Under the pieces are notes generated by a model, which was not told the origin of the DNA, did no database searches, and saw only the letters and a program-made list of their open reading frames with translations. The position numbers and the translations under genes are program-made. A DNA stretch of 50,105 bases from Deltaproteobacteria bacterium (GTDB lineage Bacteria > Desulfobacterota > DSM-4660 > Desulfatiglandales > Desulfatiglandaceae), in NCBI GenBank assembly GCA_021163815.1, contig JAGGTJ010000121.1, forward strand, positions 1-50,105, in the 5' to 3' direction. Within the stretch, counting starts at the first letter, position 1; every line of letters starts with the position of its first letter. Positions 1-10,763 of this stretch are shown here, in pieces.

Positions 1-3000
1 TCAAGATCTCGTGTGACTGTGTAGCTGTAAGGTCCTGATCCACCTGCGTCGCTGTCAACAGACATAAACTCCACCTTACCATCAGCCTCCATATAGATGC
101 GGTCTCCATTGGAGAGGTTGTTGTGTTTTACGTAGATGGTGGTGGCTGATGTTCCCAGGTCTGATGTCAACGTAGTTGTTGGGCCGACAAGGATGCGCCC
201 ACCTATGGTGGCAAGAGTGTTTTGTGCCACAAGCGTCTCAACCCAAAGTTCGGCTGCATGCAGCGAGAGGAATTTTTTGTTGATGAGGCCAAGATTCAGA
301 TCGTAGTTGGTATTGGGATAAATATCGTTGCCTGTTGGGTTGAAGACAAAGTCTCCTGTAGGTGATACGATTAGATTGCCGTTGGAGTTCGTCTGGAAGT
401 CCGTATAGATTGAGTTGTCGGAGTAGGTCAGGCGGAGTTGGGGTTGGGACGTGGATAGAAAGTCGGCAAGCCTGCGTGGGGTGGTTGTGCCAAGGCCGAG
501 GTTGCCGTTTTCATCTATTGTAACTTGCCGATTTCCTGTTGTCCAAAATGACATATCATTATCTACATGACTATATCTGACGATGCCTACATCGGCATCC
601 TCTGGGTCACCAAACCTGACACTCCCAACTGAACTATTCGGCGAAAGAATTGTTATACCAGAATGATCGCCTCCTTCAATTACCAATTCATCTGCATTGC
701 CACTCGGCGTAGTTTGGCCAGAATCTCCTGTTCTAACCCACAATTTCGCCTCCAACTTCGTCCCCCCAATACAAACATTAGTCCCATCCGTATAAACTGG
801 ACTATTCGCCAGCCCGCTGGCATCGGAGACATGGTATGGGAGATAGCCATCTGAGAGGTTGGTGAGCTTTGCTGTAGCAAACGTTGGACTCGCAGATGTC
901 CTAATATCCTGAACAGCATCAAGAGTAGTCGTACTGATCGTAAGACTATTTCCCAGACCGAGCCACTTCAAGGTACTTTCTGAGTCATCCCAGAACATAA
1001 TTCTATCTGCACCAGGATCACTCAAACTTTCAAGGCCGAGATGGGACAATGACAAAGTTCGAGAAGTGGTAATATTCCCACCGCCACTCAATCCAGTACC
1101 TGCATTGATGGAGACAGTAGAATGGTCTATATGTTCATTAGCCACGAAGCCTGTGAAGGAATCATGATTTAGGGCATAGATGTTAGATGGAGAGCTGACC
1201 GTCAGGTCGTTAACTGTCATGGAATGACTGCCGAGGTCTACATCTTTTACAGCATCCGTATATGGGACAAAAATGCTGCGAAAGACCTCGCTATTGGCAG
1301 GGATGTCCCATCTGGAGCCTGTGCCGCCCTCATAGTAGATTCTGACGGTAGGCGCACTGCCCCCGCCGGTAACAGAAGCATAAAGTTTCCCTACAATCCT
1401 CGATCCGCTATCAGGTTCGTAGTCAGACGTGATAAGCATGGGCACTACAAAGACATCTTTGCTGTCTGTGATTTCATCACTGATAGAGGATGTGGCAATC
1501 AGCGTCTCCGACGTATCAGATTTCCTTTCATACATCTTCCAATACAACTTCAAGGTTTTGGTGCCTGACATCTTTTCTGCCGTGATGTAGAAGTTGAATC
1601 CGCCGGTCAAGAGCACATTAGGCGTCCCTCCCGATGCAGATATCCAACCACCGATGTAGTCACCATCACTAAGCCTGGAGCCTTCTATGTAGACTTCTGC
1701 ATCACTTGAAGGCGTCAGAGTGCATAACTGATAGTCTTCAATGCCAGAGGAAGTATCCGACATGTAGTATGATGCTCCAAGGCTTGTTACTGAAAGATCA
1801 ACATAGTCCTTGGTAGCTAACTGTTGCAGGCTACCGGAGACATCCACGCTAATATTAGATGTCAGCTCGCTTCCATTCCACTGCAGCGTGGCTGCTCCGC
1901 CTGTGGTGCGATCCAAAATTAGTTGGACGTTAACATCATCTGCATCATCATTAATGGTGAAGGTGTTGGCTGTCGTAGCTCCTATATCTGAACTGCCAAT
2001 GTAGGCTCCCGTAATCGTCAAATCAGATCCATCCCACTTCAAATACTGATCATTGGGATTGCCAATATGCAAAGTATAGTTGCCATCAGTATGCTTTCCC
2101 ATCCAGATGCCCGTACCTGACATAAAGCCTGTGGCATCACCCATCCTAATGCTCGGATATGTGCTATCGGCATCAAGGGTAATATTGCCTGCAGAAAGTG
2201 TATCTGTTCCTAACGTCCAGCCACCGACTGTCCCTGTAGTGGCCTTCATCCCATCCGTATACCAATAATTGTTGGCATCAAGCCACAGCCCATCTTTCCC
2301 TGTCTGCACGCCTTTTCCAAACCTTGCGGTGCCTGCAGTGACGTATCCGGTAAATGTTCCTGCAGCAGCATTTATGGTGCCATCAATAACAGCATTCGCA
2401 GCTGTGAGTTTGCCATCTGCATCAACATCAAAATCAGGATTCGACGACCCACCAAGTTTAATTGTGCCTGCAGTAAGATCGATCTGTGAGCCTTCTGATG
2501 CGCTCCAGTTTGCAGACTGAATGATGCCAAAAATGTTCTTTCCATCTTGAAGAGTCGCATTCCAGACCATGGTATGTGAACCACCATCGTTCGTCGCCAC
2601 AAGGAAGTCTTCGTTATCGAGTGTCGGAAGGTCATCAGACGTTTGAAATTCAGTCGTCGATACAGATTTGTCCCAATAGATGTATTTTTTATTTGTGTTG
2701 CCATCGGCGATCTCATAAACGACTCCATCGTAATAGACATGCACGCCTGCCCACGAAACATAACCCGCAGAAGGACTGTTGTCAGAAAACGCTTTGTCGA
2801 TGGTATGCTTTAAAAGATTATTATCAACTTTCGGCGTGGTGCTGTAAGATGACGTCTGCGTGCTTGCATTTCCTGACGTATCGTAAGACTTAAACCAGTA
2901 ATAATAGGGTTGAGATGTTGTAGGCACCGTATCGACGTACTCCATCTTCTCACCTGGCGCACCTTTCACAACAAGGTCTGGATCGCCTTCAGGAAAAGAG

Positions 3001-6000
3001 TCAGATGTATTTCTCCAAATGCCTACATGTGAAAAATCTTTAACGACGGGATTCGTCCAATTGAGTCTAATACTATTCACTTGAGCAGTTGCGGAGATGT
3101 CTGATGGCTGTTCCGGAGCAGACGTTTTTCCTACAGCAGTATGAGTTGTAGATGACGCAGGCCCAACTTTTCCATTTGCAAGATGATATCTAAACGACAG
3201 CGTATATTCTATCCCTTCTTCAACGTCATCGAAGGTAATTTCTGCAGGATCATAGCTGAAGATCGGGCCACGCAGTCGTCTTACTGTGCCGCCATGGGGA
3301 CGTATCATTCCCTCAACAGCTACCACCTGATCAAGTAGCTTGCCAGATTCATACTTAAACGTTACAACGATTCTTGGGCGAAGCGATCCATCAGACTCTC
3401 TAACTAAGACAGCTTCATCAGACCGTATGCTGTCTACCTGCGGCGCACCTATCTCTGACTCGATATAAGGCGGGAAAGACATCTGACTATCATAGGCTGG
3501 AATGTCCGTGACATCTGCATCGTGAACTGCAGGCGCAGCGTCCACGGCAGTTATCTTCGCAGCAAGATTCGCTACAGGCTCGATGCTTTTAATAATAAGC
3601 TCCATCGACTCTGTAGTTCGCTCACCGTAGAGAAAAAGGTCGCCTTCTGCAGGAGCCTCATCTTCCGGAAACGGCGTTTCAAAATCCAGCTCCTTGTATT
3701 CGCCATCTTCAGCTTTCGTCTCAACATTCTTAAGCAATGACGTTCCATCTGACTTTCTAAAACGGATGGCATATTGTTTCGTCGTTACCATCGGACAAAA
3801 CTCATCCAGCGTAACGCCTGTCGCATTACCTCCGCTCGTTTGGATAGAGATCACACGCCCCCAAGACAGCCCCACTTGAAGGACGTCATGACTAAATCTA
3901 ACAAGATCGCCTCTCGTGCAGACGATGTGCTCTACATCTGCATACCAACTATATGTCTCTGGGCGCAGCTTTGCAACGGCAAGATGATATCTTGCATGCT
4001 TATAAGCCAACTCGCTGTGTGTTATCCCTGGAAGCTCCAACTGCTCGTAGTCAGTGGCGTTGCTGGCAGAGTAGCCATCGTCATAGACGATTCGCTCATC
4101 CATCTCCCAATTTTGTTCTTCATTCGGAAACAGCACTCGGAAGGCGTGAGGTGTCTTCACGAAGACCTTTTCCATGCTAAAATTCCAAGAATTTCTTGGA
4201 GTGAAATGCTGGACAGGGGTGGTTAGAGGTCGATCTTCAACAACTGAATATTTGCCATCAAGATATGTAGGTGCAGCACGTCCTGCTGCAGCAACTTCCC
4301 AAAGAGCATCTTCAACAGAAGTCATATAATCAATCACCTGATTATATGAACGCTCCAAAGATCGAACAAACTCTGTGCCATCAAATGTCTCCGCAGCATA
4401 ATCGGCTTCGATTACAATTTCATTATCGGAAGAAGATTCATCGATGTAGTATTCTCCATCATAATTATCAGTCCCGTGTATCGTAACATAACTTCTCTTC
4501 TTGAAGCCATGACCCGTACATGGAAGCCCAACTTTGCCATCACCTTTATCAACAGCCGATTCGCCATCATTTAACTTCTTTATTGTTGCTGCATTTCTCC
4601 TATGCCATGCAGCAAGCGCTTCAAGATCAACTCTCGAATCATCTACCGCTCGCTTATTGGCGTCGCCTTGCAGGATGTCTCGATAGATTGATGCAGGATT
4701 TCTTGTAGGTTTTCTGATCCATTTGTCGTCAGACGGGCTGTAGTCAGGTAAAATTGATGTTGCAACGCAGTTAAAGGTATCGACAACGCCTTGCAGCTGA
4801 TCTGTAGCCTTAATGCGGATTGCAACAGTTGCAAGAGGGAGGGCGGCGTTCAGGGGATTTTCGTGTTTGATCGACCTCAGCGCTGTCCAATAAGCCTTAT
4901 CATAGATCTTGGTGCTCGATGAATCAGGAGTAGTTCGTCGAATGCGAACATCATACTGCCCCTTCGGCACGGACATGCGATAATTGAGCCTCAACGTCTT
5001 TGTCTCGTTGGCCTTTGCACTTGGTCGCAGCCTTATACTTCCTGCAGCGATGGTAATTTTGTTGCTTGCAGGAGATGTTGCCTGAGGTTTAAAATCATCT
5101 GCAGACTCATAGTCAAGGCAGCCTGCAGAGCGTTCATCAACAATATCACTATCAGTTATTGGACATCCATTACTGCGAGTGATCTTTGCGCAGAGACATG
5201 CCCAGCTTGGGCACGGTGGTGCCTTGACAAGCCACAAAGCTCCTTTAGCTCTACCATAAAGAACAACTGCATCTCCTGTATATTTGTTGATGACGACACG
5301 ATCAACTCTATACTGATCGATGGAATAGTCTCCTATAACCTCATCATAATGCGCCTCATAACCTGGCGGTGGCATCTCTTCTGTCGTCTGCTCAGCCTTC
5401 GATGTAAAAGTCCTCCCGACGCTCCAATCATTTTCTCCATGAGGAGAATACTGAATCTCAAACCCAACCTCCCTCATTCCTTTATTTCCATAATCATCAA
5501 AGCTAACAAGCCCTTGAGGGAAGGTGATGTCAACACTTATCTCCTCAGTATCGGCCTCTGTTGTCTTCGTCTGCGCAACATCATACTCCAACAACGTCGA
5601 AAGAGATTCTTCTTGCACATTCTCTGTGAAGAGAGTTACAGGCGCATCTTCGACGACCTCACTGCCATCAAAGGTCTCGGAGACATACGATGCAGAAATA
5701 TCAAAAGTGTTTTCAGTATGACTAACGACCTTATAAAGCCCATCATAATTTGTTGTCCCCGTGATCTTGATCTCTCGCCCATCTTCAAAACAATGATTCT
5801 GACAAGGCAGTGTGACTGTTCCATCACCATTATCTACTGCACTACCACCTTCGTCGAGATTCTCCCTCCTACCTTCACAGACCTCATATTCGACATCCTC
5901 AAACTCCTCGATCGACGTTTCTCCGATCTTAAGGTCAGTGATCTTAAGCGGCCCATATCCTACAGCGAAAAGCTCTCTTAGGTATTGATCGTTGCCGACG

Positions 6001-6596
6001 ATCTCTGTATAAGGTCTTGCAGCAAATGGAGGCACAACTCGACATCTCCCATAAACTTTTGGGATCGGCCCAAATTTGTTGATGGGATTTCGCCCACCGG
6101 AAATGCTTGGGCTTCTCAAAAAATCCGTTCCAGCTCCTGCGCCTGCACGAACACTAAGTTTAGGTTGGGGTGGTGGAATGAGTGCATTAAGAGCCAGCAT
6201 TCCTGCTGTGGATAAGGTGACCATTGCGGCCTTCGTCGCAACTGTCCATGCGCCTGCAGCAGTATACGCTTCCATGCCCAACAAAGACACTACTTGTGGG
6301 GCAGCCCAACCTGCAGCTGCAACAACAGCTATCGCCGCAACGGTGCGCAAGATATCCTTCCCGTCGCCGCCACCATGTGATGGCACAGCTCGAACAGTTA
6401 CGATTGACTCAGGTGCGGGAATATAGCTTTTCCAAAGCTCCTGTGGAACGGCAAAGCCGTCAACGACAACTACTACATCTGATGTTGCCCCTACCTCATC
6501 TAACATCTCCGAAATCGTCTTTCCGTAGGGAGAGATGTGCGTTAGTCTTTCAGATGAAAAAGGACGCAAACATGCTACAAGTTGAACCTGTTTCAC
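1..6596 (-). CDS. Tail tip attachment protein J-like / central fibre (>=2198 aa, open at window left edge)
   Basis: Manual minus-strand translation from GTG at 6596 (MKQVQLVACLRPFSSERLTHISPYGKTISEMLDEVG...), overlapping the NlpC/P60 stop. Frame is kept to base 1 (ends ...GPYSYTVTRDL). The ORF track has no ORF in this frame here, consistent with no stop in the window. Contains FN3-like and fibre-like segments. Confidence 0.88.
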   Translation of the reverse strand, partial: MKQVQLVACLRPFSSERLTHISPYGKTISEMLDEVGATSDVVVVVDGFAVPQELWKSYIPAPESIVTVRAVPSHGGGDGKDILRTVAAIAVVAAAGWAAPQVVSLLGMEAYTAAGAWTVATKAAMVTLSTAGMLALNALIPPPQPKLSVRAGAGAGTDFLRSPSISGGRNPINKFGPIPKVYGRCRVVPPFAARPYTEIVGNDQYLRELFAVGYGPLKITDLKIGETSIEEFEDVEYEVCEGRRENLDEGGSAVDNGDGTVTLPCQNHCFEDGREIKITGTTNYDGLYKVVSHTENTFDISASYVSETFDGSEVVEDAPVTLFTENVQEESLSTLLEYDVAQTKTTEADTEEISVDITFPQGLVSFDDYGNKGMREVGFEIQYSPHGENDWSVGRTFTSKAEQTTEEMPPPGYEAHYDEVIGDYSIDQYRVDRVVINKYTGDAVVLYGRAKGALWLVKAPPCPSWACLCAKITRSNGCPITDSDIVDERSAGCLDYESADDFKPQATSPASNKITIAAGSIRLRPSAKANETKTLRLNYRMSVPKGQYDVRIRRTTPDSSSTKIYDKAYWTALRSIKHENPLNAALPLATVAIRIKATDQLQGVVDTFNCVATSILPDYSPSDDKWIRKPTRNPASIYRDILQGDANKRAVDDSRVDLEALAAWHRRNAATIKKLNDGESAVDKGDGKVGLPCTGHGFKKRSYVTIHGTDNYDGEYYIDESSSDNEIVIEADYAAETFDGTEFVRSLERSYNQVIDYMTSVEDALWEVAAAGRAAPTYLDGKYSVVEDRPLTTPVQHFTPRNSWNFSMEKVFVKTPHAFRVLFPNEEQNWEMDERIVYDDGYSASNATDYEQLELPGITHSELAYKHARYHLAVAKLRPETYSWYADVEHIVCTRGDLVRFSHDVLQVGLSWGRVISIQTSGGNATGVTLDEFCPMVTTKQYAIRFRKSDGTSLLKNVETKAEDGEYKELDFETPFPEDEAPAEGDLFLYGERTTESMELIIKSIEPVANLAAKITAVDAAPAVHDADVTDIPAYDSQMSFPPYIESEIGAPQVDSIRSDEAVLVRESDGSLRPRIVVTFKYESGKLLDQVVAVEGMIRPHGGTVRRLRGPIFSYDPAEITFDDVEEGIEYTLSFRYHLANGKVGPASSTTHTAVGKTSAPEQPSDISATAQVNSIRLNWTNPVVKDFSHVGIWRNTSDSFPEGDPDLVVKGAPGEKMEYVDTVPTTSQPYYYWFKSYDTSGNASTQTSSYSTTPKVDNNLLKHTIDKAFSDNSPSAGYVSWAGVHVYYDGVVYEIADGNTNKKYIYWDKSVSTTEFQTSDDLPTLDNEDFLVATNDGGSHTMVWNATLQDGKNIFGIIQSANWSASEGSQIDLTAGTIKLGGSSNPDFDVDADGKLTAANAVIDGTINAAAGTFTGYVTAGTARFGKGVQTGKDGLWLDANNYWYTDGMKATTGTVGGWTLGTDTLSAGNITLDADSTYPSIRMGDATGFMSGTGIWMGKHTDGNYTLHIGNPNDQYLKWDGSDLTITGAYIGSSDIGATTANTFTINDDADDVNVQLILDRTTGGAATLQWNGSELTSNISVDVSGSLQQLATKDYVDLSVTSLGASYYMSDTSSGIEDYQLCTLTPSSDAEVYIEGSRLSDGDYIGGWISASGGTPNVLLTGGFNFYITAEKMSGTKTLKLYWKMYERKSDTSETLIATSSISDEITDSKDVFVVPMLITSDYEPDSGSRIVGKLYASVTGGGSAPTVRIYYEGGTGSRWDIPANSEVFRSIFVPYTDAVKDVDLGSHSMTVNDLTVSSPSNIYALNHDSFTGFVANEHIDHSTVSINAGTGLSGGGNITTSRTLSLSHLGLESLSDPGADRIMFWDDSESTLKWLGLGNSLTISTTTLDAVQDIRTSASPTFATAKLTNLSDGYLPYHVSDASGLANSPVYTDGTNVCIGGTKLEAKLWVRTGDSGQTTPSGNADELVIEGGDHSGITILSPNSSVGSVRFGDPEDADVGIVRYSHVDNDMSFWTTGNRQVTIDENGNLGLGTTTPRRLADFLSTSQPQLRLTYSDNSIYTDFQTNSNGNLIVSPTGDFVFNPTGNDIYPNTNYDLNLGLINKKFLSLHAAELWVETLVAQNTLATIGGRILVGPTTTLTSDLGTSATTIYVKHNNLSNGDRIYMEADGKVEFMSVDSDAGGSGPYSYTVTRDL

Positions 6597-6994
6597 AACA
6601 ACTCCTCATGCCGATAAAAGTTAATGATTCGCCTTCTCCAGATGGAAAGAGTATATCTTTCCAAACAGGAGTTTATTCCTTTCATGATGTGAAGCATCTG
6701 CTTTCCTCCGACAACAACGCCGACATGCCAGGGATCACCGAGAATTCGCATCAACACAAAGTCACCAAATCTTTCACTGCCCCAGCCTATCGGCGTCCAG
6801 ATAGGGTCTCTGATCGAGCTTTTTATAAGCGTTGAGATTTCTTTCTGATCTTCAGCATTAAGGTATCTATCAGAATACGATGGGAGTTTAATGTTAAGTA
6901 TGTCTCTGGCAAAAAGCCACACCAACCCCCAACAATCTACACCATCATAACTGCGCCCCTTCGGTTTGAAGGGTATGCCTATAAATTGAGTCAT
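6593..6994 (-). CDS. NlpC/P60-like tail assembly peptidase (lambda K-like)
   Basis: YDGVDCWGLVWLFARDIL Cys motif and DPWHVGVVVGG His motif; located between L-like and J-like genes. Confidence 0.8.
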   Translation of the reverse strand: MTQFIGIPFKPKGRSYDGVDCWGLVWLFARDILNIKLPSYSDRYLNAEDQKEISTLIKSSIRDPIWTPIGWGSERFGDFVLMRILGDPWHVGVVVGGKQMLHIMKGINSCLERYTLSIWRRRIINFYRHEELL

Positions 6995-6998
6995 TTTT

Positions 6999-7023
6999 CG
7001 TATTTTTAGTCGGTAAATTTACG
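6999..7023. promoter_or_regulatory. Dispersed palindrome site (A)
   Basis: CGTATTTTTAGTCGGTAAATTTACG, ends 4 nt upstream of minus-strand ATG 6994. Confidence 0.75.
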
Positions 7024-7030
7024 AAGATAA

Positions 7031-7504
7031 CTAAAAAAGTGCAGGGAAAGTTGCGGGGAGAAAAAGATCGCCAGGAAAAGGTTCAGATGTAAAATACTCC
7101 ACGCTCAAATCACCAGTAACTTGAAGTGCGTCGCATACAACATTCCTCAACTCAAAGCCTGAAAATTCAGCTTCAACTGTATCAGGACTGCTTGCCAAGA
7201 CTATCATAATCTTTACACTCATCGGAGAGCTAATCGACCTTACCGCCTCAACAATTTGGCGATCAACATTATCAATCGTCAACTTCCCACGAGTAACGCC
7301 TTCGCTTGGATCAGAAGGCAATCTAATATCAAATCTATACGAAATATATGTCTTACCGCCGCTTATGGTATCGACTCCATCACTCGTAACCCTTATAGGT
7401 TCGGAAAGATCTGAATGGTCGAGCTCAAGAAGCACAAGGAAGGCCTCATCAGTTGTCTGCCCATATACCGCCTGACGGAATGTTAGAGATGTATCTCTAC
7501 TCAT
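7031..7504 (-). CDS. Minor tail protein, DUF1833 / lambda L-like
   Basis: LVLLELDHSDLSEPIRVTSDG...YISYRFDIRLPSD pattern; synteny. Confidence 0.65.
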   Translation of the reverse strand: MSRDTSLTFRQAVYGQTTDEAFLVLLELDHSDLSEPIRVTSDGVDTISGGKTYISYRFDIRLPSDPSEGVTRGKLTIDNVDRQIVEAVRSISSPMSVKIMIVLASSPDTVEAEFSGFELRNVVCDALQVTGDLSVEYFTSEPFPGDLFLPATFPALF

Positions 7505-7848
7505 GATGGCAACTCCTCAAGTGTCAGATTGACGATATATCCTCGTTTATGTTGTATGTAGGTCGGCCTATCCACAAACCTGAAATTCTGATCACTCTTA
7601 GTGCGAGGATTTTTCATCTCAAAAGACAGAGTTCCCGACTTTGTCGTCGTAACAAAGAAGTCATCAAGCACCGTCAAAAGCGACGGTTTTAGGAACATCC
7701 GAAGCTCAAAGGTGCGAACGTCTGCAGTTGACCGCCTCCTCACCTTTGCAGGTCCAGCATCCATTGGCGATCTAACTACATTTTGCGGAGGCAACTCTCT
7801 CCATGAAATCAAAAAGTAGTCTCTTAATGATGTAGGCCAATAGATCAT
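7501..7848 (-). CDS. Minor tail protein (lambda M-like position)
   Basis: 115 aa ORF between tape measure and L-like gene, overlaps next start. Confidence 0.5.
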   Translation of the reverse strand: MIYWPTSLRDYFLISWRELPPQNVVRSPMDAGPAKVRRRSTADVRTFELRMFLKPSLLTVLDDFFVTTTKSGTLSFEMKNPRTKSDQNFRFVDRPTYIQHKRGYIVNLTLEELPS

Positions 7849-7850
7849 AT

Positions 7851-10763
7851 CTACCTCCCAGTAAGAACAGGGCTCATACCAAAAACAGACCTAAGAGAAT
7901 GATACAAAGCGCCGCCTCTGCGGACATCATTAGCTGCAATCTCTCCAATGATGACAGTAATATCCCTACCTCCATAAGCTCCTCTCGTTTCTTCAACCTT
8001 CGGTTCAAACATCGTATTATTCACAATCTGAACTCTTTCAATCGGCGAAGCTCCTCTTGGAAGCACCGTCTCGCCTCTTTGCAAGATGGCAGGATATTCA
8101 TCTGATCTAAGCCCCGCATGAAGTTTTGGAGCAAATCGAAAGATGTTTTCAGGTACAGTCGTCTGAGGAAGAGGTTCCTTGCCGATGACTCCGCCTCTAT
8201 GAGCTTTATAAGTCTTAATCTCACCGCCGCCGCCTTTTCCAACAACATGTTCGAGCAACCCGCCTTTTCCAAAGATGACCGACGTTGCCAACTGACCCAA
8301 AAGATCACTGCACGCCCTTGCAATGCTTTCAAGAACTGCCACCACATAATCGTGAAAAGTCTTTAACTTTCCAGTCATCAACTCAAAGAAAAAATCACTA
8401 AAATTTGTCTCCATGGCCTCAGCCGTGCGTCTTGAAAGGGTTATCAGGTGATTCGCTGCTGCCTTATGCTCTTCAAGCATTTTTTGTCTCTTCGCATTGA
8501 AATATTTCTCAATAGCGTCTACAGCCTCTTTCTGGCCCTCCGCACTTTTTAGTGCTGCAGCTTTCTCTCGTTCAAGTGCCCAAAGCTCATATTCACTCCT
8601 CTCCATCGTAAGTTCGTTAAACTTGTCGATGTAGGTATCTTTCAGACTCTCCAATCTTTCTTTTCTTTGCGCTTCCGAATCTTTTTCAGCCTTATCTATT
8701 TTCTTTAGCATCACAACCCAATACTTCATGATCAGGCTTAACGTCTCTTGGGTTGCACCTTTCATATTCATGTATCTTTCAACAGTCTTATTTAAGACCC
8801 ATCTCTGATACTCATATGCACTCATCGTAGCTTTCTGGATGGCATCGGTCATCTCATCTTCAACTCTCTGAGCCTCTTCCAATGCAGCAGCAGAGATACG
8901 CTCTCCAAAAATCGATCTCAAACCTTCTCCAGCTTTCCCGAGCGCCGGCAACTCGACATCCAAGGAAGTTAGAAGCTCCACAATACGGCTTCGAGCCTCT
9001 TTAACATACGGTTTGATGCGATCGATAACTGCCCCGTATGCAGCTCTGAACTGTTCTGGATAGTGCTCTTTTATATATTTGAGAAGAACTTTAAAGCTTG
9101 TAGCTTCTTCTTCCTCTTTCACGAGCTTTTTCAGTTCTTCCAGATGAGCTTTCATCTCCTTAATTTTCTTCTTATAAAATGCTGCATAAGAAGATTGAGG
9201 AGATACTCTTGCGTACATCTCTTGCAAACCTTCCAGCTCATCTTTTGTAGCTCTGACCTCTTCCTGATATTTTTTAAGAAGCTCCTGATGCTTTTCAAAA
9301 ATCGGTGTTGGCTTCTGTAATGTCTTTACAAGAGCGATAACCGCAGGCACAAGCGACGGCAGAAAAAGTATCCTGCCAACAACGGAGTTCAACATCGTAA
9401 GTATCGTTTTGAGAGGAAATGCCAGCACTCTAAAAGCTCCTGAAAGAGCCCGAACAGCAGCTGCAGCTACTTTTGCACCAGCCAGCAATGCATAGAGACG
9501 AATTATCCCTTCAAGTTTCTTCAACACGTCCTTCATAGGCTTCGACAAGTTTTTGATCGCTACAGCCAGATATCCTGCACCCCTTACTCCAAACTCGAAG
9601 CTGCTTATGAACATCTTCAAGATGTCTCTCAACATCTGAAGAAGAACAACATTTCTTTTCAAAAAGTCTTCAGACATCCCTTCTCGAAACTTTTCTGCGC
9701 TCTCTGCAAAAGCTTCAGCAAAGAGATTCAAGCCTCTGCCGCCTGACGCCAGCTCAACACTAAGCGATATCATCCTCCTCAAGGATTTCTCCCAGTATTG
9801 AAGAGCTCGGTCAACATCAGCACGAACCAAAATCTTCGTAACTTCAGACATCCTTGCGTGCACTTGCAGCATCAGCTTTTCAATAATTTCCCCAGCGCCT
9901 TCCATCCTCTTGAGCTTCTCAAGCTCTTCGTCTGTAAGAATGCCCCACTTGATGAAAGATCTAACTACAATATTCGTTGTCCTTACCTGACCTTCCATCA
10001 AGCTTTGGAGTTCTTGACGAATCTGTCTGGTCGTTGATCCTGTAGTCTGCGCCACCATCGCTGTGTAGTCGACAAGCGATGCAAGGGCAGGCATCATACT
10101 CTTCTTTACAATAAGCCCACCTTGGGCAAGCTCATCGAGCCCTGTTGAAAGCTCTTCAATAGAACTCAATGAGGTGATGCTTGCATCAGCCAAAGCCTTA
10201 ATGTTCGCTCCAGCTTTCTCATAAGCCTTCGCAAAGCTCAAAGTAGACTTTTCATGGATTTTATACCAAAATGCCAACTTGGCCTGCATGCTTGCCAGCA
10301 TCCCGCTTTCTCGAATGGCTTGATGAAAGGTATCGACCAGTCGACGCATGCCAGCCTCGAAAGCATTCATCGCTCGATACGCAACAGTGAATCCAAGAGC
10401 TACAGCACCAAACCTTTTCCACCAACCGGCTTCAAACTTCTTTCCTTTTTTCTCATCCTCCTTAAGAAACCTATCTAATTCATCTTGCATCGTTCTCAGA
10501 GGATGCTTAAAAGCCTCTTTCATGGAATGAAAAGCTTGCCGCCAGGTCATTCTAAACTCCCGTGCAGCCTTTCTACTTCTTCTCGTGAAGACGACCTCTT
10601 GAGCTTGAGCCATCTTCGCAACCGCTGCCTCGATGGAGGCAAGAGTCTCCCGAAGCTCACGCAGAAACTTCTCGTTCTGCAGCTCCAACGAAACTTGTAT
10701 ATCACCTGTCCCTATCATAAGAAATCTTCCCCGATCTGAGCGCCTCCCAAGAGTTTTCGACAT
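7851..10763 (-). CDS. Tail tape measure protein (start possibly 10718, MIGTGDIQV)
   Basis: 970 aa, longest complete ORF, helical with hydrophobic segments, directly after the G/GT chaperones. Confidence 0.88.
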   Translation of the reverse strand: MSKTLGRRSDRGRFLMIGTGDIQVSLELQNEKFLRELRETLASIEAAVAKMAQAQEVVFTRRSRKAAREFRMTWRQAFHSMKEAFKHPLRTMQDELDRFLKEDEKKGKKFEAGWWKRFGAVALGFTVAYRAMNAFEAGMRRLVDTFHQAIRESGMLASMQAKLAFWYKIHEKSTLSFAKAYEKAGANIKALADASITSLSSIEELSTGLDELAQGGLIVKKSMMPALASLVDYTAMVAQTTGSTTRQIRQELQSLMEGQVRTTNIVVRSFIKWGILTDEELEKLKRMEGAGEIIEKLMLQVHARMSEVTKILVRADVDRALQYWEKSLRRMISLSVELASGGRGLNLFAEAFAESAEKFREGMSEDFLKRNVVLLQMLRDILKMFISSFEFGVRGAGYLAVAIKNLSKPMKDVLKKLEGIIRLYALLAGAKVAAAAVRALSGAFRVLAFPLKTILTMLNSVVGRILFLPSLVPAVIALVKTLQKPTPIFEKHQELLKKYQEEVRATKDELEGLQEMYARVSPQSSYAAFYKKKIKEMKAHLEELKKLVKEEEEATSFKVLLKYIKEHYPEQFRAAYGAVIDRIKPYVKEARSRIVELLTSLDVELPALGKAGEGLRSIFGERISAAALEEAQRVEDEMTDAIQKATMSAYEYQRWVLNKTVERYMNMKGATQETLSLIMKYWVVMLKKIDKAEKDSEAQRKERLESLKDTYIDKFNELTMERSEYELWALEREKAAALKSAEGQKEAVDAIEKYFNAKRQKMLEEHKAAANHLITLSRRTAEAMETNFSDFFFELMTGKLKTFHDYVVAVLESIARACSDLLGQLATSVIFGKGGLLEHVVGKGGGGEIKTYKAHRGGVIGKEPLPQTTVPENIFRFAPKLHAGLRSDEYPAILQRGETVLPRGASPIERVQIVNNTMFEPKVEETRGAYGGRDITVIIGEIAANDVRRGGALYHSLRSVFGMSPVLTGR

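Noticed and set aside
4715-4765. Partial match to the dispersed palindrome (TAGTCAGGTAAAATTGATG)
   Set aside because: Extra base and broken right arm, inside the J-like coding sequence; probably chance.
663-6835. Numerous plus- and minus-strand ORFs of 60-210 aa across the J-like region (e.g. 5349-5981 +, 1224-1568 +, 6224-6835 +, 2372-2761 -)
   Set aside because: They are shadow ORFs in other frames of one continuous minus-strand J-like CDS, lacking SD sites and family-like composition.
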